Notes under the pieces: generated by a model
Seen by the model: the letters and a program-made list of their open reading frames with translations, nothing else
Told to the model about the DNA's origin: nothing
The model's database searches: none
In this document: piece after piece, positions 7,870-15,809 of the stretch
Numbering within the stretch: the stretch's first letter is position 1
How the letters are laid out: each line of letters begins with the position of its first letter
Position numbers and translations under genes: made by a program
Origin: Paenirhodobacter populi
GTDB taxonomy: Bacteria; Pseudomonadota; Alphaproteobacteria; Rhodobacterales; Rhodobacteraceae
Assembly (NCBI RefSeq): GCF_004022215.1
Contig: NZ_SAUZ01000003.1
Span: forward strand, 124,001 to 188,000
Direction: 5' to 3'
DNA: 64,000 bases

Positions 7870-9135
7870 TTACTCCGCCGCCTGCCGCGGGTGGACGACC
7901 CCGGCCTGCGGCATCTTGCGGAAATCGAGATCGCGGCTGACGAGGATCTCCACCCCGACCCCGGCGTCCGACAGGATCTGGCGATAGCGGGCGATCGTGC
8001 GCGCGAAATGGTTGTAGATGATGACCGCCGGGATGGCCGCGACAAGGCCGAGGGCGGTGGCCAGAAGGGCCTCGGCGATGCCGGGGGCGACGACGGCGAG
8101 GTTGGTGGTCTGCGCCTTCGAGATGCCGATGAAGGCGTTCATGATCCCCCAGACGGTGCCGAACAGCCCGACGAAGGGCGCGGTGGAGCCGATCGTCGCA
8201 AGGAGGCCGGTGCCGACCGAGACCTTGCGGCCCGCCCCCGCCTCGATCCGGCGCAGAGAGGCTTCGACGCGTTCCTTGACGCCATCGCCGCCGGCGAAGT
8301 CCAGAACGGGTTCCGAGGTCGCGATCTCTTCGCGTGCGGCGCGCAGCATCAGCGCGGCCGGGCCACCGCGTTCGCCGATGCGGCGGGTCGCTTCGTCAAG
8401 GGTGCGGGCCTCGTGCACGGCCAGCAGCGCCGTCCGCGCCCGGCGCTTGGCGACCGACAGCTCGATCGTCTTGGCGATGAGCACGGTCCAGGTGACCAGC
8501 GAGGCGACGGCAAGGCCGATCATCACCAGCTTCACCACGATGTCGGCCTGACGGAACATGCCCCAGGGCGAGAGGTCGTGCGGCAGGTTCGGATCGGCCT
8601 CGACCCGGGTGAAGACATGGGTGATGGCGCCGGCCGGATCCTCGAAGACATTCGGCATCGGCGCGGGAGGTTCCACCACGGGCGCCTCGACAACGGGGGC
8701 TTCGGTGGCGGGGACGGCCTCGGCCGCCGGGGCATCGGTCGCGGGGGCGGTCGGCGCGTCGGCCGCCGGTGCGGTGTCGGTCTGATCGACAGGGGCTGCC
8801 GGGGTTTCCGCCGTTTCCGGAACCTGAGCCGGCGTGGTTTCCGCCGCGCCTTCCGGGGCGGCGGTCTCGGGCGCGGCCGGGGTGGCTTCCGGAGCCGGGG
8901 TCGCGGGGGTGGCTTCCGGAGCCGGGGTCGCGGCTTCGGGCGCGGGGGTGATTTCCGGGGCCGGGGTCGCGGCTTCGGGCGCGGGGGTGATTTCCGGGGC
9001 CGGGGTCACGGTATCCGGGCTCGGAACGTCCTGAGCCCAGAGAGGCGCTGCCGCCAGCATCTGCCCCGCCACGATCATCGCGGTGATCGAAACATAGCGT
9101 TGCAGCCGATGCGGTGTCTGGTCTGGGTGGGTCAT
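7870..9135 (-). CDS. exbB: ExbB, TonB-system proton channel subunit with extended N-terminus
   Basis: About 421 residues from ATG 9135, which follows AGGAAGA. A signal peptide (to about residue 28) precedes a low-complexity Pro/Ala/Glu/Thr region of about 145 residues containing 13-residue repeats (PAPEITPAPEAAT), and then a three-helix ExbB/TolQ core. The core carries GTVWGIMNAF and ATALGLVAAIPAVIIYNHFA. This is much longer than E. coli ExbB (244 residues) but of the long type with a periplasmic N-terminus. An in-frame start at 9288 is possible but lacks a good ribosome site. Confidence 0.9.
   Translation of the reverse strand: MTHPDQTPHRLQRYVSITAMIVAGQMLAAAPLWAQDVPSPDTVTPAPEITPAPEAATPAPEITPAPEAATPAPEATPATPAPEATPAAPETAAPEGAAETTPAQVPETAETPAAPVDQTDTAPAADAPTAPATDAPAAEAVPATEAPVVEAPVVEPPAPMPNVFEDPAGAITHVFTRVEADPNLPHDLSPWGMFRQADIVVKLVMIGLAVASLVTWTVLIAKTIELSVAKRRARTALLAVHEARTLDEATRRIGERGGPAALMLRAAREEIATSEPVLDFAGGDGVKERVEASLRRIEAGAGRKVSVGTGLLATIGSTAPFVGLFGTVWGIMNAFIGISKAQTTNLAVVAPGIAEALLATALGLVAAIPAVIIYNHFARTIARYRQILSDAGVGVEILVSRDLDFRKMPQAGVVHPRQAAE
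8879..9019 (-). repeat. Tandem repeats inside exbB (13-codon unit)
   Basis: Two adjacent 39-bp units (8942-8980 and 8981-9019) are near identical, with more degenerate copies on the 5' plus-strand side. They encode the Pro/Ala-rich extension of ExbB. A whole number of codons per unit allows the copy number to vary without a frameshift. Confidence 0.7.
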
Positions 9136-9346
9136 TCTCGAGCGTCTTCCTGTCTCATCTGCGCCCGCGCCGGAATGCCCGGGCCGTTCGGCCGGAACCG
9201 ATACCCCCGAAGAAGCGGACGCAATCTGCGAATTTGATCTGGCTACGCGCACCGGGCCGGAATGGGCCCGGAAACATGGCTCTTGCATCGCTTATTGCGA
9301 AGTGGAGGTGACGGCGCAAGTCCGCAAGCGTGGCTGCGGGCAATTT

Positions 9347-9365
9347 TCTGACAATATATGTCAGA
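9347..9365 (-). promoter_or_regulatory. Inverted repeat operator candidate upstream of exbB
   Basis: TCTGACA, 5-nt AT centre, TGTCAGA: a perfect 7-bp inverted repeat. On the minus strand its centre contains TATATT (9358-9353), a good -10 hexamer, so an occupied site would cover the promoter. It lies about 210 nt before the exbB start. The downstream genes are typically iron-repressed; the identity of the regulator is inference. Confidence 0.5.
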
Positions 9366-9426
9366 TTTTATCTCGCAGGCCCCGATCGGCGGCTTCCGCG
9401 GCGCGGCGCGAACCGGATGCGGGGGG

Positions 9427-10611
9427 TCAGCGATTGTCCTCGGGCGATGATTCGCTTGCGCCGGGGGTGGCGATCTCGCGTTGCCATTCGCGCCAGATGG
9501 TCACCAGAAGCGCCATCAGCACCGGGCCGACGAACAGCCCGACGATGCCCATGGTCTTCACCCCGCCGATCAGGCCGAACAGCGTCGGCAGGAAGGGCAG
9601 CTTGACCGGGCCGCCGACCAGAACCGGGCGGATCGTCTTGTCGACGATGAACAATTCGACCGAGCCCCAGACGAACAGCCCAAGCCCGGCGACCCCGTGG
9701 CCCGTCGCCGCGAGGTAGATGGAGACCAGCGTGAACGACAGCGGCGCGCCGCCCGGGATCAGCGCCATGAAGCCGGTGATGACGCCAAGCGTCACCGGCG
9801 ACGGCGCCCCCGCGACCCAGTAGGCGACGCCCAGCACGACACCCTCGCCAATGGCGATCAGGGTCATGCCCGTCACCGTGGCCGAGATGGTCGCCGGCAC
9901 GACGCGCGACAGCCGGTCCCAGCGGGTCGGCAGGATGCGCAGGCCAACGCGGTCGATCTGCGCCTCGATCCTCTCGCCGTCGCGGTAGAAGACGAAGAGC
10001 GTGACCAGCACGAACAGCAGCGTCAGCGCCAGATGGAAGGCCAGCGCCCCCGCCGTCAGCACGCCGCGATAGATCGCCCCGATGTTCGAGCCGGAAACCA
10101 GTTGCACCAGCTCGCCGACCGCGCCGGGGCGGCCGACGTGCTGGCTCCACATCTCGTCGAGCCAGGGGCCGATGCGCGGCAGGTCGACCATCCACGGCGG
10201 CGTCGGCGCGCCGGCCGAGTTCAGCTCGAACAGCCAGCCGATCCAGCTTTGCAATTCGCCGAAGGCATAAAGCAGCGCCATGGTGATCGGCACGACGAGG
10301 AAGCACACGATCAGCAGCACGAGGATGGCGGCGGCGGCGGTCCGGCCGAAGCGCGCCACCGCCCATTGCCGGATCGGCCAGCTTGCCAGCGCGATCACCC
10401 CCGCCGCCAGCACCGGCACGAGGAAGCCGTAGAAGAAATAGACCGAGGCCGCGATGATCCCCAAGAGCAGCCAGCGCGCCGCCGAGATGTCGGAAATCAG
10501 CGGGCGGCGAAAGACGTGTCGGGCCTGCGGATGGGGCGGTGTGTCGGATGGGGACCGGGGGGCCGCGCCGAAGATCTTGCTGTCCGCATCCGGGTGGGAA
10601 TCCGTCGCCAT
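9427..10611 (-). CDS. AI-2E family (PerM/TqsA-like) membrane transporter
   Basis: About 394 residues with roughly eight transmembrane helices in the AI-2E/UPF0118 pattern: an N-terminal helix pair, a large soluble loop after helix 3, and the conserved C-terminal block GFMALIPGGAPLSF followed by LFVGPVLMALL. I prefer ATG 10611 (AGGA 6 nt upstream) over 10617 and 10674, but the start is uncertain. Despite the family name, members move varied substrates, including sodium/proton exchange; the substrate here is unknown. Confidence 0.8.
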   Translation of the reverse strand: MATDSHPDADSKIFGAAPRSPSDTPPHPQARHVFRRPLISDISAARWLLLGIIAASVYFFYGFLVPVLAAGVIALASWPIRQWAVARFGRTAAAAILVLLIVCFLVVPITMALLYAFGELQSWIGWLFELNSAGAPTPPWMVDLPRIGPWLDEMWSQHVGRPGAVGELVQLVSGSNIGAIYRGVLTAGALAFHLALTLLFVLVTLFVFYRDGERIEAQIDRVGLRILPTRWDRLSRVVPATISATVTGMTLIAIGEGVVLGVAYWVAGAPSPVTLGVITGFMALIPGGAPLSFTLVSIYLAATGHGVAGLGLFVWGSVELFIVDKTIRPVLVGGPVKLPFLPTLFGLIGGVKTMGIVGLFVGPVLMALLVTIWREWQREIATPGASESSPEDNR

Positions 10612-10746
10612 ATCCATCCTGTCATCGCCCGCGCCGGGGGCGCAATCGTCACGCCCCGTCGGGGCTTTGGCCAACCCTGTGGCAGCGGACCGGCGGTGTC
10701 AACCGCACCCGGCGCGCGGACCGCCCGAAGGCGGCCCGCAGTCCGG

Positions 10747-10992
10747 TCAGGTCAGCGTCTTGTCGGCGGCCTGCGGCTGCGGCACCGGCGCATCCTGCGC
10801 GGTGCGGTCTTCCACCGCCGGGGCCGGCTGCGCCGCCGCGGCGGCATTTTCATCCTCGACGCCGCGCTTGAAGGCGGTCACGCCGCGGCCCACCTCGCCC
10901 ATCAGCGCGGAAACCTTGCCCTTGCCGAAAAGGACAAGGACGACGACGGCGATGAGCAGCAGGTGCGGCAGGGTCAAAGCATTGTTCAACAT
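10747..10992 (-). CDS. tatA: TatA/E-like twin-arginine translocase subunit, stand-alone copy
   Basis: 81 residues: one short N-terminal helix (about 8-22), the FG hinge, and the amphipathic helix KVSALMGEVGRGVTAFKRGV, as in TatA. A variable acidic tail follows. AGGAGA lies 6 nt before ATG 10992. No tatB or tatC is adjacent, so this is an isolated tatA; a second copy next to tatBC elsewhere would make this the paralogue. A Tat substrate (EfeB) is encoded about 7 kb away. Confidence 0.85.
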   Translation of the reverse strand: MLNNALTLPHLLLIAVVVLVLFGKGKVSALMGEVGRGVTAFKRGVEDENAAAAAQPAPAVEDRTAQDAPVPQPQAADKTLT

Positions 10993-11039
10993 GGGGTATC
11001 TCCTGATTGAAAGCGGCCGGGTCAGGCCGGGACAGCGGA

Positions 11040-11384
11040 TCAGGATCGTTCGGGAGAGGCGCGGCTTGCAGGCCGCAACCAGTCGGCCTGCTGCGGCAGG
11101 GGGCCGGTGGCCGTCCAGCCGGCGCGCGTGATTCGGTCACATGGCGCGGGCGGCACGGAGGCCGCCGGGGGGATCGTCGCAAGGCCATCCGGCGCATCGC
11201 CCATAGGCCCGGCGGGCAGGGCGGCACTTGCGATCCCGGCCGCGGGCGCGAGGGCAAAGGCGACCTTGGCCGCCACCGCCTCCCGCGGGAGCAGCATGGC
11301 GAGAAAGAGGGCCAGAACCCCCATGAGTCCCAAGGCGGACTGCAGGCTGCGAACCAATGCGTTCATCATGCGCAATGCTCGCAT
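11040..11384 (-). CDS. Hypothetical secreted protein
   Basis: 114 residues or slightly fewer; ATG codons at 11384, 11369 and 11366 are all in frame. The N-terminus looks like a signal peptide: arginines, then a hydrophobic run (GVLALFLAMLL) and an Ala-rich cleavage region. The rest is Pro/Ala-rich with a single cysteine and no recognised domain. It sits 47 bp upstream of tatA on the same strand. The frame could be spurious in GC-rich DNA. Confidence 0.4.
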   Translation of the reverse strand: MRALRMMNALVRSLQSALGLMGVLALFLAMLLPREAVAAKVAFALAPAAGIASAALPAGPMGDAPDGLATIPPAASVPPAPCDRITRAGWTATGPLPQQADWLRPASRASPERS

Positions 11385-11430
11385 GATCCGTCCGGCGGGG
11401 GCAATGAACTTGCCGTGATCGGCGAACGGA

Positions 11431-11460
11431 ACAGGCCCCGCGATCGCCCGCGGGGCCTGT
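11431..11460 (-). terminator. Strong hairpin terminator downstream of the butanediol-type dehydrogenase
   Basis: ACAGGCCCCGCG (11431-11442), 6-nt loop, CGCGGGGCCTGT (11449-11460): a perfect 12-bp stem 17 nt after the stop codon of the gene at 11478. The T tract on the minus strand is short (TTCCGTT). Confidence 0.7.
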
Positions 11461-11477
11461 GTCTTCCGGTCCGCCGA

Positions 11478-12533
11478 TCAGGCGTCGGGCTGGACGAGAA
11501 TCTTGATATGCGTCTTTTCCCGCACCAGCGCGTCGAAGCCTTCCTCCACGATGTCGTCGAGCTTGATGCGTTTCGTCACCAGCTTGTCGGCCGGGAAGAA
11601 GCCGCGCTGCATCAGCTCCATCACCGCCGGGAAGACGTCGCGATAGGCAATCGTGCCCTTCAGCGTGCGTTCCTTCAGCACCACGGTATTGGGCTGGAAG
11701 GGCGCCTCCTTTTCCCAGATCGAGACGATCATGGTTTCGCCCTCGAACTTCGTGGCGTCGATGCATTGTTGTAGGACCATCGGCACGCCGGTCACCTCGA
11801 AGGCCACGTCGACGCCGCCATCGGTCAGCTCGCGCAGGCGCGCGGCGGCATCCGTCTCCTTCGGGTTGATGACCACGTTGGCGCCCAGTTCCTTTGCCTT
11901 CACGCCGCGCTGTTCCGACAGCTCGACGACGAAGATCTGCGCCGCGCCCGCCGCCTTCAAAGCCTCGACCAGCAAAAGCCCGATGGGACCGGCGCCGAAG
12001 ACCGCCGCCGTGCCGCCCGCGCGCAGCGAGCTGATCCGCACCGCATGCAGCGCCACCGCCGCCGGTTCGACCAGCGCGCCCTGTTCGAAGGACAGGCCCT
12101 CGGGCATCTTGTGGACCCAGCGTTCGCCGACCACCGTATAGGGGGCAAAGCCGCCGCCCTCGCCGGACAGGCCGTGGAAGCCCAGCTTTTCGCAGATGTT
12201 GTATTTGCCGTGGCGGCAGGCCTCGCATTCGCCGCAGGCGAGGATCGGTTCGACCACCACGTGATCGCCCACCTTGACCTTGGTGACGCCCTCGCCGACC
12301 TCGGCGACCTCGCCCGAGAATTCGTGCCCCATCACGATCGGCGCGACATCGCCGCTGACCGGATGCGGGGTCTTCACCGGGACGAAGATCGGCCCGGCCA
12401 GATATTCGTGCAGGTCCGACCCGCAGATGCCGGTCCATTTCACCCGCACTTTGACCTTGCCCGCCGTCACCTCCGGTTCGGGGATGTCATCGACGCGGAT
12501 ATCCTTGGCGTTATGCCAGCGTGCCGCTTTCAT
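11478..12533 (-). CDS. Zinc-dependent (R,R)-butanediol dehydrogenase-type alcohol dehydrogenase
   Basis: A 351-residue medium-chain dehydrogenase. Catalytic zinc ligands lie in GICGSDLHEY (near residue 35) and MGHEFSGEV (near residue 68). The four-cysteine structural zinc loop is CGECEACRHGKYNIC. A Rossmann motif GAGPIG binds NAD(H). The pattern best matches 2,3-butanediol (acetoin) dehydrogenases of the BdhA type, interconverting acetoin and butanediol. ATG 12533 has an ideal AGAGGAG ribosome site. An FnrL-like box upstream suggests expression at low oxygen. Exact substrate is inferred from resemblance only. Confidence 0.82.
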   Translation of the reverse strand: MKAARWHNAKDIRVDDIPEPEVTAGKVKVRVKWTGICGSDLHEYLAGPIFVPVKTPHPVSGDVAPIVMGHEFSGEVAEVGEGVTKVKVGDHVVVEPILACGECEACRHGKYNICEKLGFHGLSGEGGGFAPYTVVGERWVHKMPEGLSFEQGALVEPAAVALHAVRISSLRAGGTAAVFGAGPIGLLLVEALKAAGAAQIFVVELSEQRGVKAKELGANVVINPKETDAAARLRELTDGGVDVAFEVTGVPMVLQQCIDATKFEGETMIVSIWEKEAPFQPNTVVLKERTLKGTIAYRDVFPAVMELMQRGFFPADKLVTKRIKLDDIVEEGFDALVREKTHIKILVQPDA

Positions 12534-12577
12534 GGTGTCAACTCCTCTCTGCGCCGTCTGTTCGACTGTATGGTGCG

Positions 12578-12619
12578 AGATTAGCGGGAATGTGTCGAAT
12601 CCACTTTGATCCGGATCAG
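12578..12619 (-). promoter_or_regulatory. FnrL-like site and -10 box upstream of the butanediol-type dehydrogenase
   Basis: TTGATCCGGATCAG (12606-12619) matches 9 of 10 specified positions of the FNR consensus TTGAT-N4-ATCAA. On the minus strand TAATCT (12583-12578) forms a -10 box. The predicted start near 12571 places the site centre at about -41.5, the position for class II activation by FNR. Confidence 0.55.
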
Positions 12620-12670
12620 ACACCCATGGATTTTGACGCCAATCCCCCAAACAGCCTTCTGCTTTTCGTG

Positions 12671-12727
12671 TTTCCATAAATATCCCGGGGGTGAGGCGCA
12701 TGGCGCCGAGGGGGCAGCGCCCCCTGC
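12671..12727 (+). repeat. Dispersed two-hairpin repeat, copy 3
   Basis: Head CCATAAATATCCCGGGGG, hairpin 1 GGCGC/GCGCC (12695-12707) and hairpin 2 AGGGGGC/GCCCCCT (12709-12725). It lies in the divergent interval between the dehydrogenase and the DUF2793 gene, so it is not a terminator of either. The rest of this 301-bp interval holds the FnrL-like promoter described separately. Confidence 0.85.
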
Positions 12728-12834
12728 CGCCCCCTCCACCCGCGCGACGCCGGGCAGCAGCGCACGGCGCGGCCACAGCGGATTAACCCCGCTCCCCCTA
12801 CCCTGCGCGCCACCTTCCGGCGAATGAGGTCCCC

Positions 12835-14073
12835 ATGTCCGACAGTTCCACGCTTTTATCCCTGCCCTACATCATGCCGTCGCAGGCGCAGAAGCATGTC
12901 ACGCATAACGAGGCGATCGAGATCCTCGATGTGCTGGTGCAGCTTGCGGTGCTGGATCAGGGGCTGACAACGCCGTCCGCGACCCTGAACACGGGGGATC
13001 GCTACATCGTCGGCACGGGGGCGGGCGGCGCCTGGGCCGGGCGGGACGATTGCGTGGCCGTTTACGACGGCGAATCGCAGGGCTGGCGGTTCTTCACCCC
13101 GCGCGCGGGCTGGCGCGCCCATGTCATCGCCAGCGGCACCGAGGTCGTCTGGACCGGCACCCTCTGGGCGGCCACCGGCGGCTCCGGCGCGGTGACGACG
13201 CTGCCGCTGCTGGGCATTTCGACCACCGCCGATGCGACGAACCGGCTTGCCGTCGCGGCCGAGGCGACGCTGCTGACCCATGCGGGCGGCGGGCACCGGC
13301 TGAAGGTCAACAAGGCCGCCGCCGCCGAAACCGCGAGCCTGCTGTTCCAGAGCGACTGGTCCGGCCGGGCCGAGATGGGGCTGACCGGCTCGGACGATTT
13401 CGCGATCAGGGTGAGCGACGACGGCACCACCTTCGTCACCGCGCTGAGCTTTGAAGCCGCGACGGGCCTTGCCTCCGGCGCGGCGGTGCAGGCGGCGGCG
13501 GGTGATGCGACGGCGGGGCGGCTGATGCGGGTGGGCGCCTTCGGCCTTGGTGGCACGGCCCCGGTCGCGGGCAACATCGCCTCCGACCTCGCCCCCGGGT
13601 TCCACGGCTACGACACGGCGAGCGGCAGCTCCGGCGGACCGGCGGGTATCACGGCGGGCATCCTGCTGCATCAGCGCCGCGCGGCGGGGGCCGAGGTGCA
13701 GATCCTGATCGACGCGGGCGGCATCGTCCACAGCCGCGCACGGGCGGGTACGGGCTGGAACGACTGGCGCGCAAGCGGCGCGACGGGCGGCACCACCGCG
13801 CAGGGCCGCTACCGGCGCGAGGCGGATGGCACGCTGACCTGCTGGCAATCGGTGACGACGGCCACCTCGGGCGATGTCGCGGCGACCTTTCCCGCGGTCT
13901 TCGCCTCGGACTCCGGGCTGGTGACGACGACGGGCGTGGTGGGCGGAAATGGCGCCATCTCGGTCCGCATCACCGCGCGCAGCGCCACGGGGCTGTCGGT
14001 CGCGGCTTTCGATGCCAGCGGCGCGCGAATCGCGGTGACGGTGGATCTGGTCACCACCGGACCGGCGGCCTGA
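12835..14073 (+). CDS. DUF2793 domain protein, tail-fibre/GTA-spike-like
   Basis: 412 residues. The N-terminal 90 residues have the DUF2793 signature: LPYIMPSQAQKHVTHNEAI, then GDRYIVG and GWRFFTPRAGW. The C-terminal half is Gly/Ala/Thr-rich and beta-type, like the distal parts of phage tail fibres, and it has no signal peptide. In Rhodobacter capsulatus, DUF2793-type proteins are reported among the gene transfer agent head spikes that bind capsule (from memory). No phage or GTA structural genes are nearby. It ends at the same TGATCA hexamer as the convergent gene. Confidence 0.75.
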   Translation: MSDSSTLLSLPYIMPSQAQKHVTHNEAIEILDVLVQLAVLDQGLTTPSATLNTGDRYIVGTGAGGAWAGRDDCVAVYDGESQGWRFFTPRAGWRAHVIASGTEVVWTGTLWAATGGSGAVTTLPLLGISTTADATNRLAVAAEATLLTHAGGGHRLKVNKAAAAETASLLFQSDWSGRAEMGLTGSDDFAIRVSDDGTTFVTALSFEAATGLASGAAVQAAAGDATAGRLMRVGAFGLGGTAPVAGNIASDLAPGFHGYDTASGSSGGPAGITAGILLHQRRAAGAEVQILIDAGGIVHSRARAGTGWNDWRASGATGGTTAQGRYRREADGTLTCWQSVTTATSGDVAATFPAVFASDSGLVTTTGVVGGNGAISVRITARSATGLSVAAFDASGARIAVTVDLVTTGPAA

Positions 14074-14844
14074 TCACAGGTGATGCAGGATCAGGGGCCG
14101 GCCCTGATAGCTGCCGACCGTGATCGGCGTATCATATAGCTCCGACAGCCGGGGTTCGGTCAGAACCTCGGCCGGGACACCCTCGGCGAGGATGCGGCCA
14201 TCCTTCATCGCCACCACGTGATCGGCCCAGCCCGAGGCGAAGTTCAGATCGTGCAGCACGATCAGCACCGATCGCCCCTCGTCCCGCAGCCGGGCAAGGT
14301 GGGCCATCAGCGCCCGGGCATGGGCAAGGTCCAGATTGTTCAGCGGTTCGTCCAGCAGCAGCCAGGGCGTTTCCTGCACCACGGTCATCGCCAGATGCGC
14401 CCGCTGCGCCTGCCCCCCCGACAATTCATCCATGAAGCGGTCCGCCAGCGGCAGCAGGTCGAAATCGGCCAGCGCCTTTTCGACGGCGGCGCGGTCCTTT
14501 GGCCCCGGACGGCCATGGCAATGCGGCCAGCGGCCGAAGGCCACCAGTTCCCGCACCCTCAACCGCGACACCAGCCCGCTGTGCTGGCCCATGAACGCCA
14601 TCTCCAGCGCCAGCCGCGCCGAGGGCGTCTGCCGCACGTCGAGCCCGTTCACCGTGACCTCGCCCGTCTGCAACGGGTCGATCCGCGCGATCAGCCGGAT
14701 CAGCGTCGATTTCCCCGCCCCGTTCGGCCCGATCAGCGCCGTCACCTTGCCCGACGGCAGCGACAGGTCGATCGGTTGCAGGATCGTCGTGCCGTGGATG
14801 CGATGGGTCACGCCCCGGACATCAATGCCCCCGGTTCCGCTCAT
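14074..14844 (-). CDS. Siderophore/iron ABC transporter ATP-binding protein
   Basis: 256 residues of the FepC/FhuC type. Walker A GPNGAGKST (near residue 40), signature ELSGGQAQRA, Walker B WLLLDEPLNNLD and the switch histidine in VLHDLN are all intact. ATG 14844 overlaps the stop of the upstream permease gene by 4 bp. It powers import through the two adjacent FecCD permeases. It is the last gene of the four-gene operon. Confidence 0.92.
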   Translation of the reverse strand: MSGTGGIDVRGVTHRIHGTTILQPIDLSLPSGKVTALIGPNGAGKSTLIRLIARIDPLQTGEVTVNGLDVRQTPSARLALEMAFMGQHSGLVSRLRVRELVAFGRWPHCHGRPGPKDRAAVEKALADFDLLPLADRFMDELSGGQAQRAHLAMTVVQETPWLLLDEPLNNLDLAHARALMAHLARLRDEGRSVLIVLHDLNFASGWADHVVAMKDGRILAEGVPAEVLTEPRLSELYDTPITVGSYQGRPLILHHL

Positions 14845-15809
14845 CGTATCCGTCCTTTCAGAAGCAGCGCGAGGAACAGGATCCCCCCCGCGAATTCGAT
14901 CACCACGCTCAGCACCGCCTGCCGGCCAAGGAACCGCTCGAACAGCCATTGGCCAAGGACCAGCAGCAGGCAGGCGATCAGCGCCGCCGTGACCAGCCGC
15001 AGCCGGTGCCGCGCCGCCGGGAACAGGCCATGCGTCAGCCCGGCGACGATCAGGCCAAGGAAGGCCACCGGCCCGACCAGCGCGGTCGAGACCGCGACCA
15101 GCACCGCCGTCAGCGCCAGCGCCCCGGTCATCACCACGCGGTAGCGCAGCCCGAGCGACACCGCCCTTTCGCGCCCCAGCCCCAGCACGTCGAGCCGCGG
15201 CCCCATCCACAGCGCCAGCCCCATCGCCGGCAGCGCCAGCGCCGCGCCCCAGCCGACCAGCGCCGCATTCGGCCGGCCGAAATTGGCGAAACTGACCGCC
15301 TGCACCGTCGCATAGGCGTTCGGGTCCAGCAGCCGCCCGATCAGCGAGGCCCCGGCGCGGAACAATATCCCCAGCACCACCCCGGTCAGGATCGTGCGGG
15401 CGATATCCTCGGCCGAACCGGCGCCGCGGCCCAGAAGCGTCCCGAACAGCGCCAGTGCAAGGGCGGTCATCAGCGCCGTCTCGATCAGGAATTTAGGCCC
15501 TCCGGGCAGCATGGCGAAGCCCGTCACACCGAGCATCGCCACCGCCAGCGTCTGGATCAGCAGGTAAAGCGCATCGAACCCCATGATCGAGGGCGTCAGG
15601 ATCCGGTTGCGCGACACCGTCTGGAACAGCACCGTCGCCACCGCGACCGAAGCGCCGATCAGCACCAGCGCGATCAGCTTTTCCCATCTGAGCGCCAGCA
15701 CGAAATCGCGCCGCCCGGCGCCAAGCCCCTGAAACATCCACAGGGCCGCCGCCACGCCCACCGCAAGCACCAGCAGGCCAAGCCGGATCAGGGTCTTCCT
15801 ATCGCGCAC
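14841..15809 (-). CDS. Iron-siderophore ABC transporter permease (FecCD family), second subunit
   Basis: 322 residues with about nine helices and the FecCD coupling region (GLGRERAVSLGLRYR, then VGPVAFLGLIVAGLTHGLF). It closely resembles the second permease of anguibactin/petrobactin-type systems. Its start overlaps the end of the other permease gene by 11 bp, and its end overlaps the ATPase gene by 4 bp, implying translational coupling. Confidence 0.9.
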   Translation of the reverse strand: MRDRKTLIRLGLLVLAVGVAAALWMFQGLGAGRRDFVLALRWEKLIALVLIGASVAVATVLFQTVSRNRILTPSIMGFDALYLLIQTLAVAMLGVTGFAMLPGGPKFLIETALMTALALALFGTLLGRGAGSAEDIARTILTGVVLGILFRAGASLIGRLLDPNAYATVQAVSFANFGRPNAALVGWGAALALPAMGLALWMGPRLDVLGLGRERAVSLGLRYRVVMTGALALTAVLVAVSTALVGPVAFLGLIVAGLTHGLFPAARHRLRLVTAALIACLLLVLGQWLFERFLGRQAVLSVVIEFAGGILFLALLLKGRIR

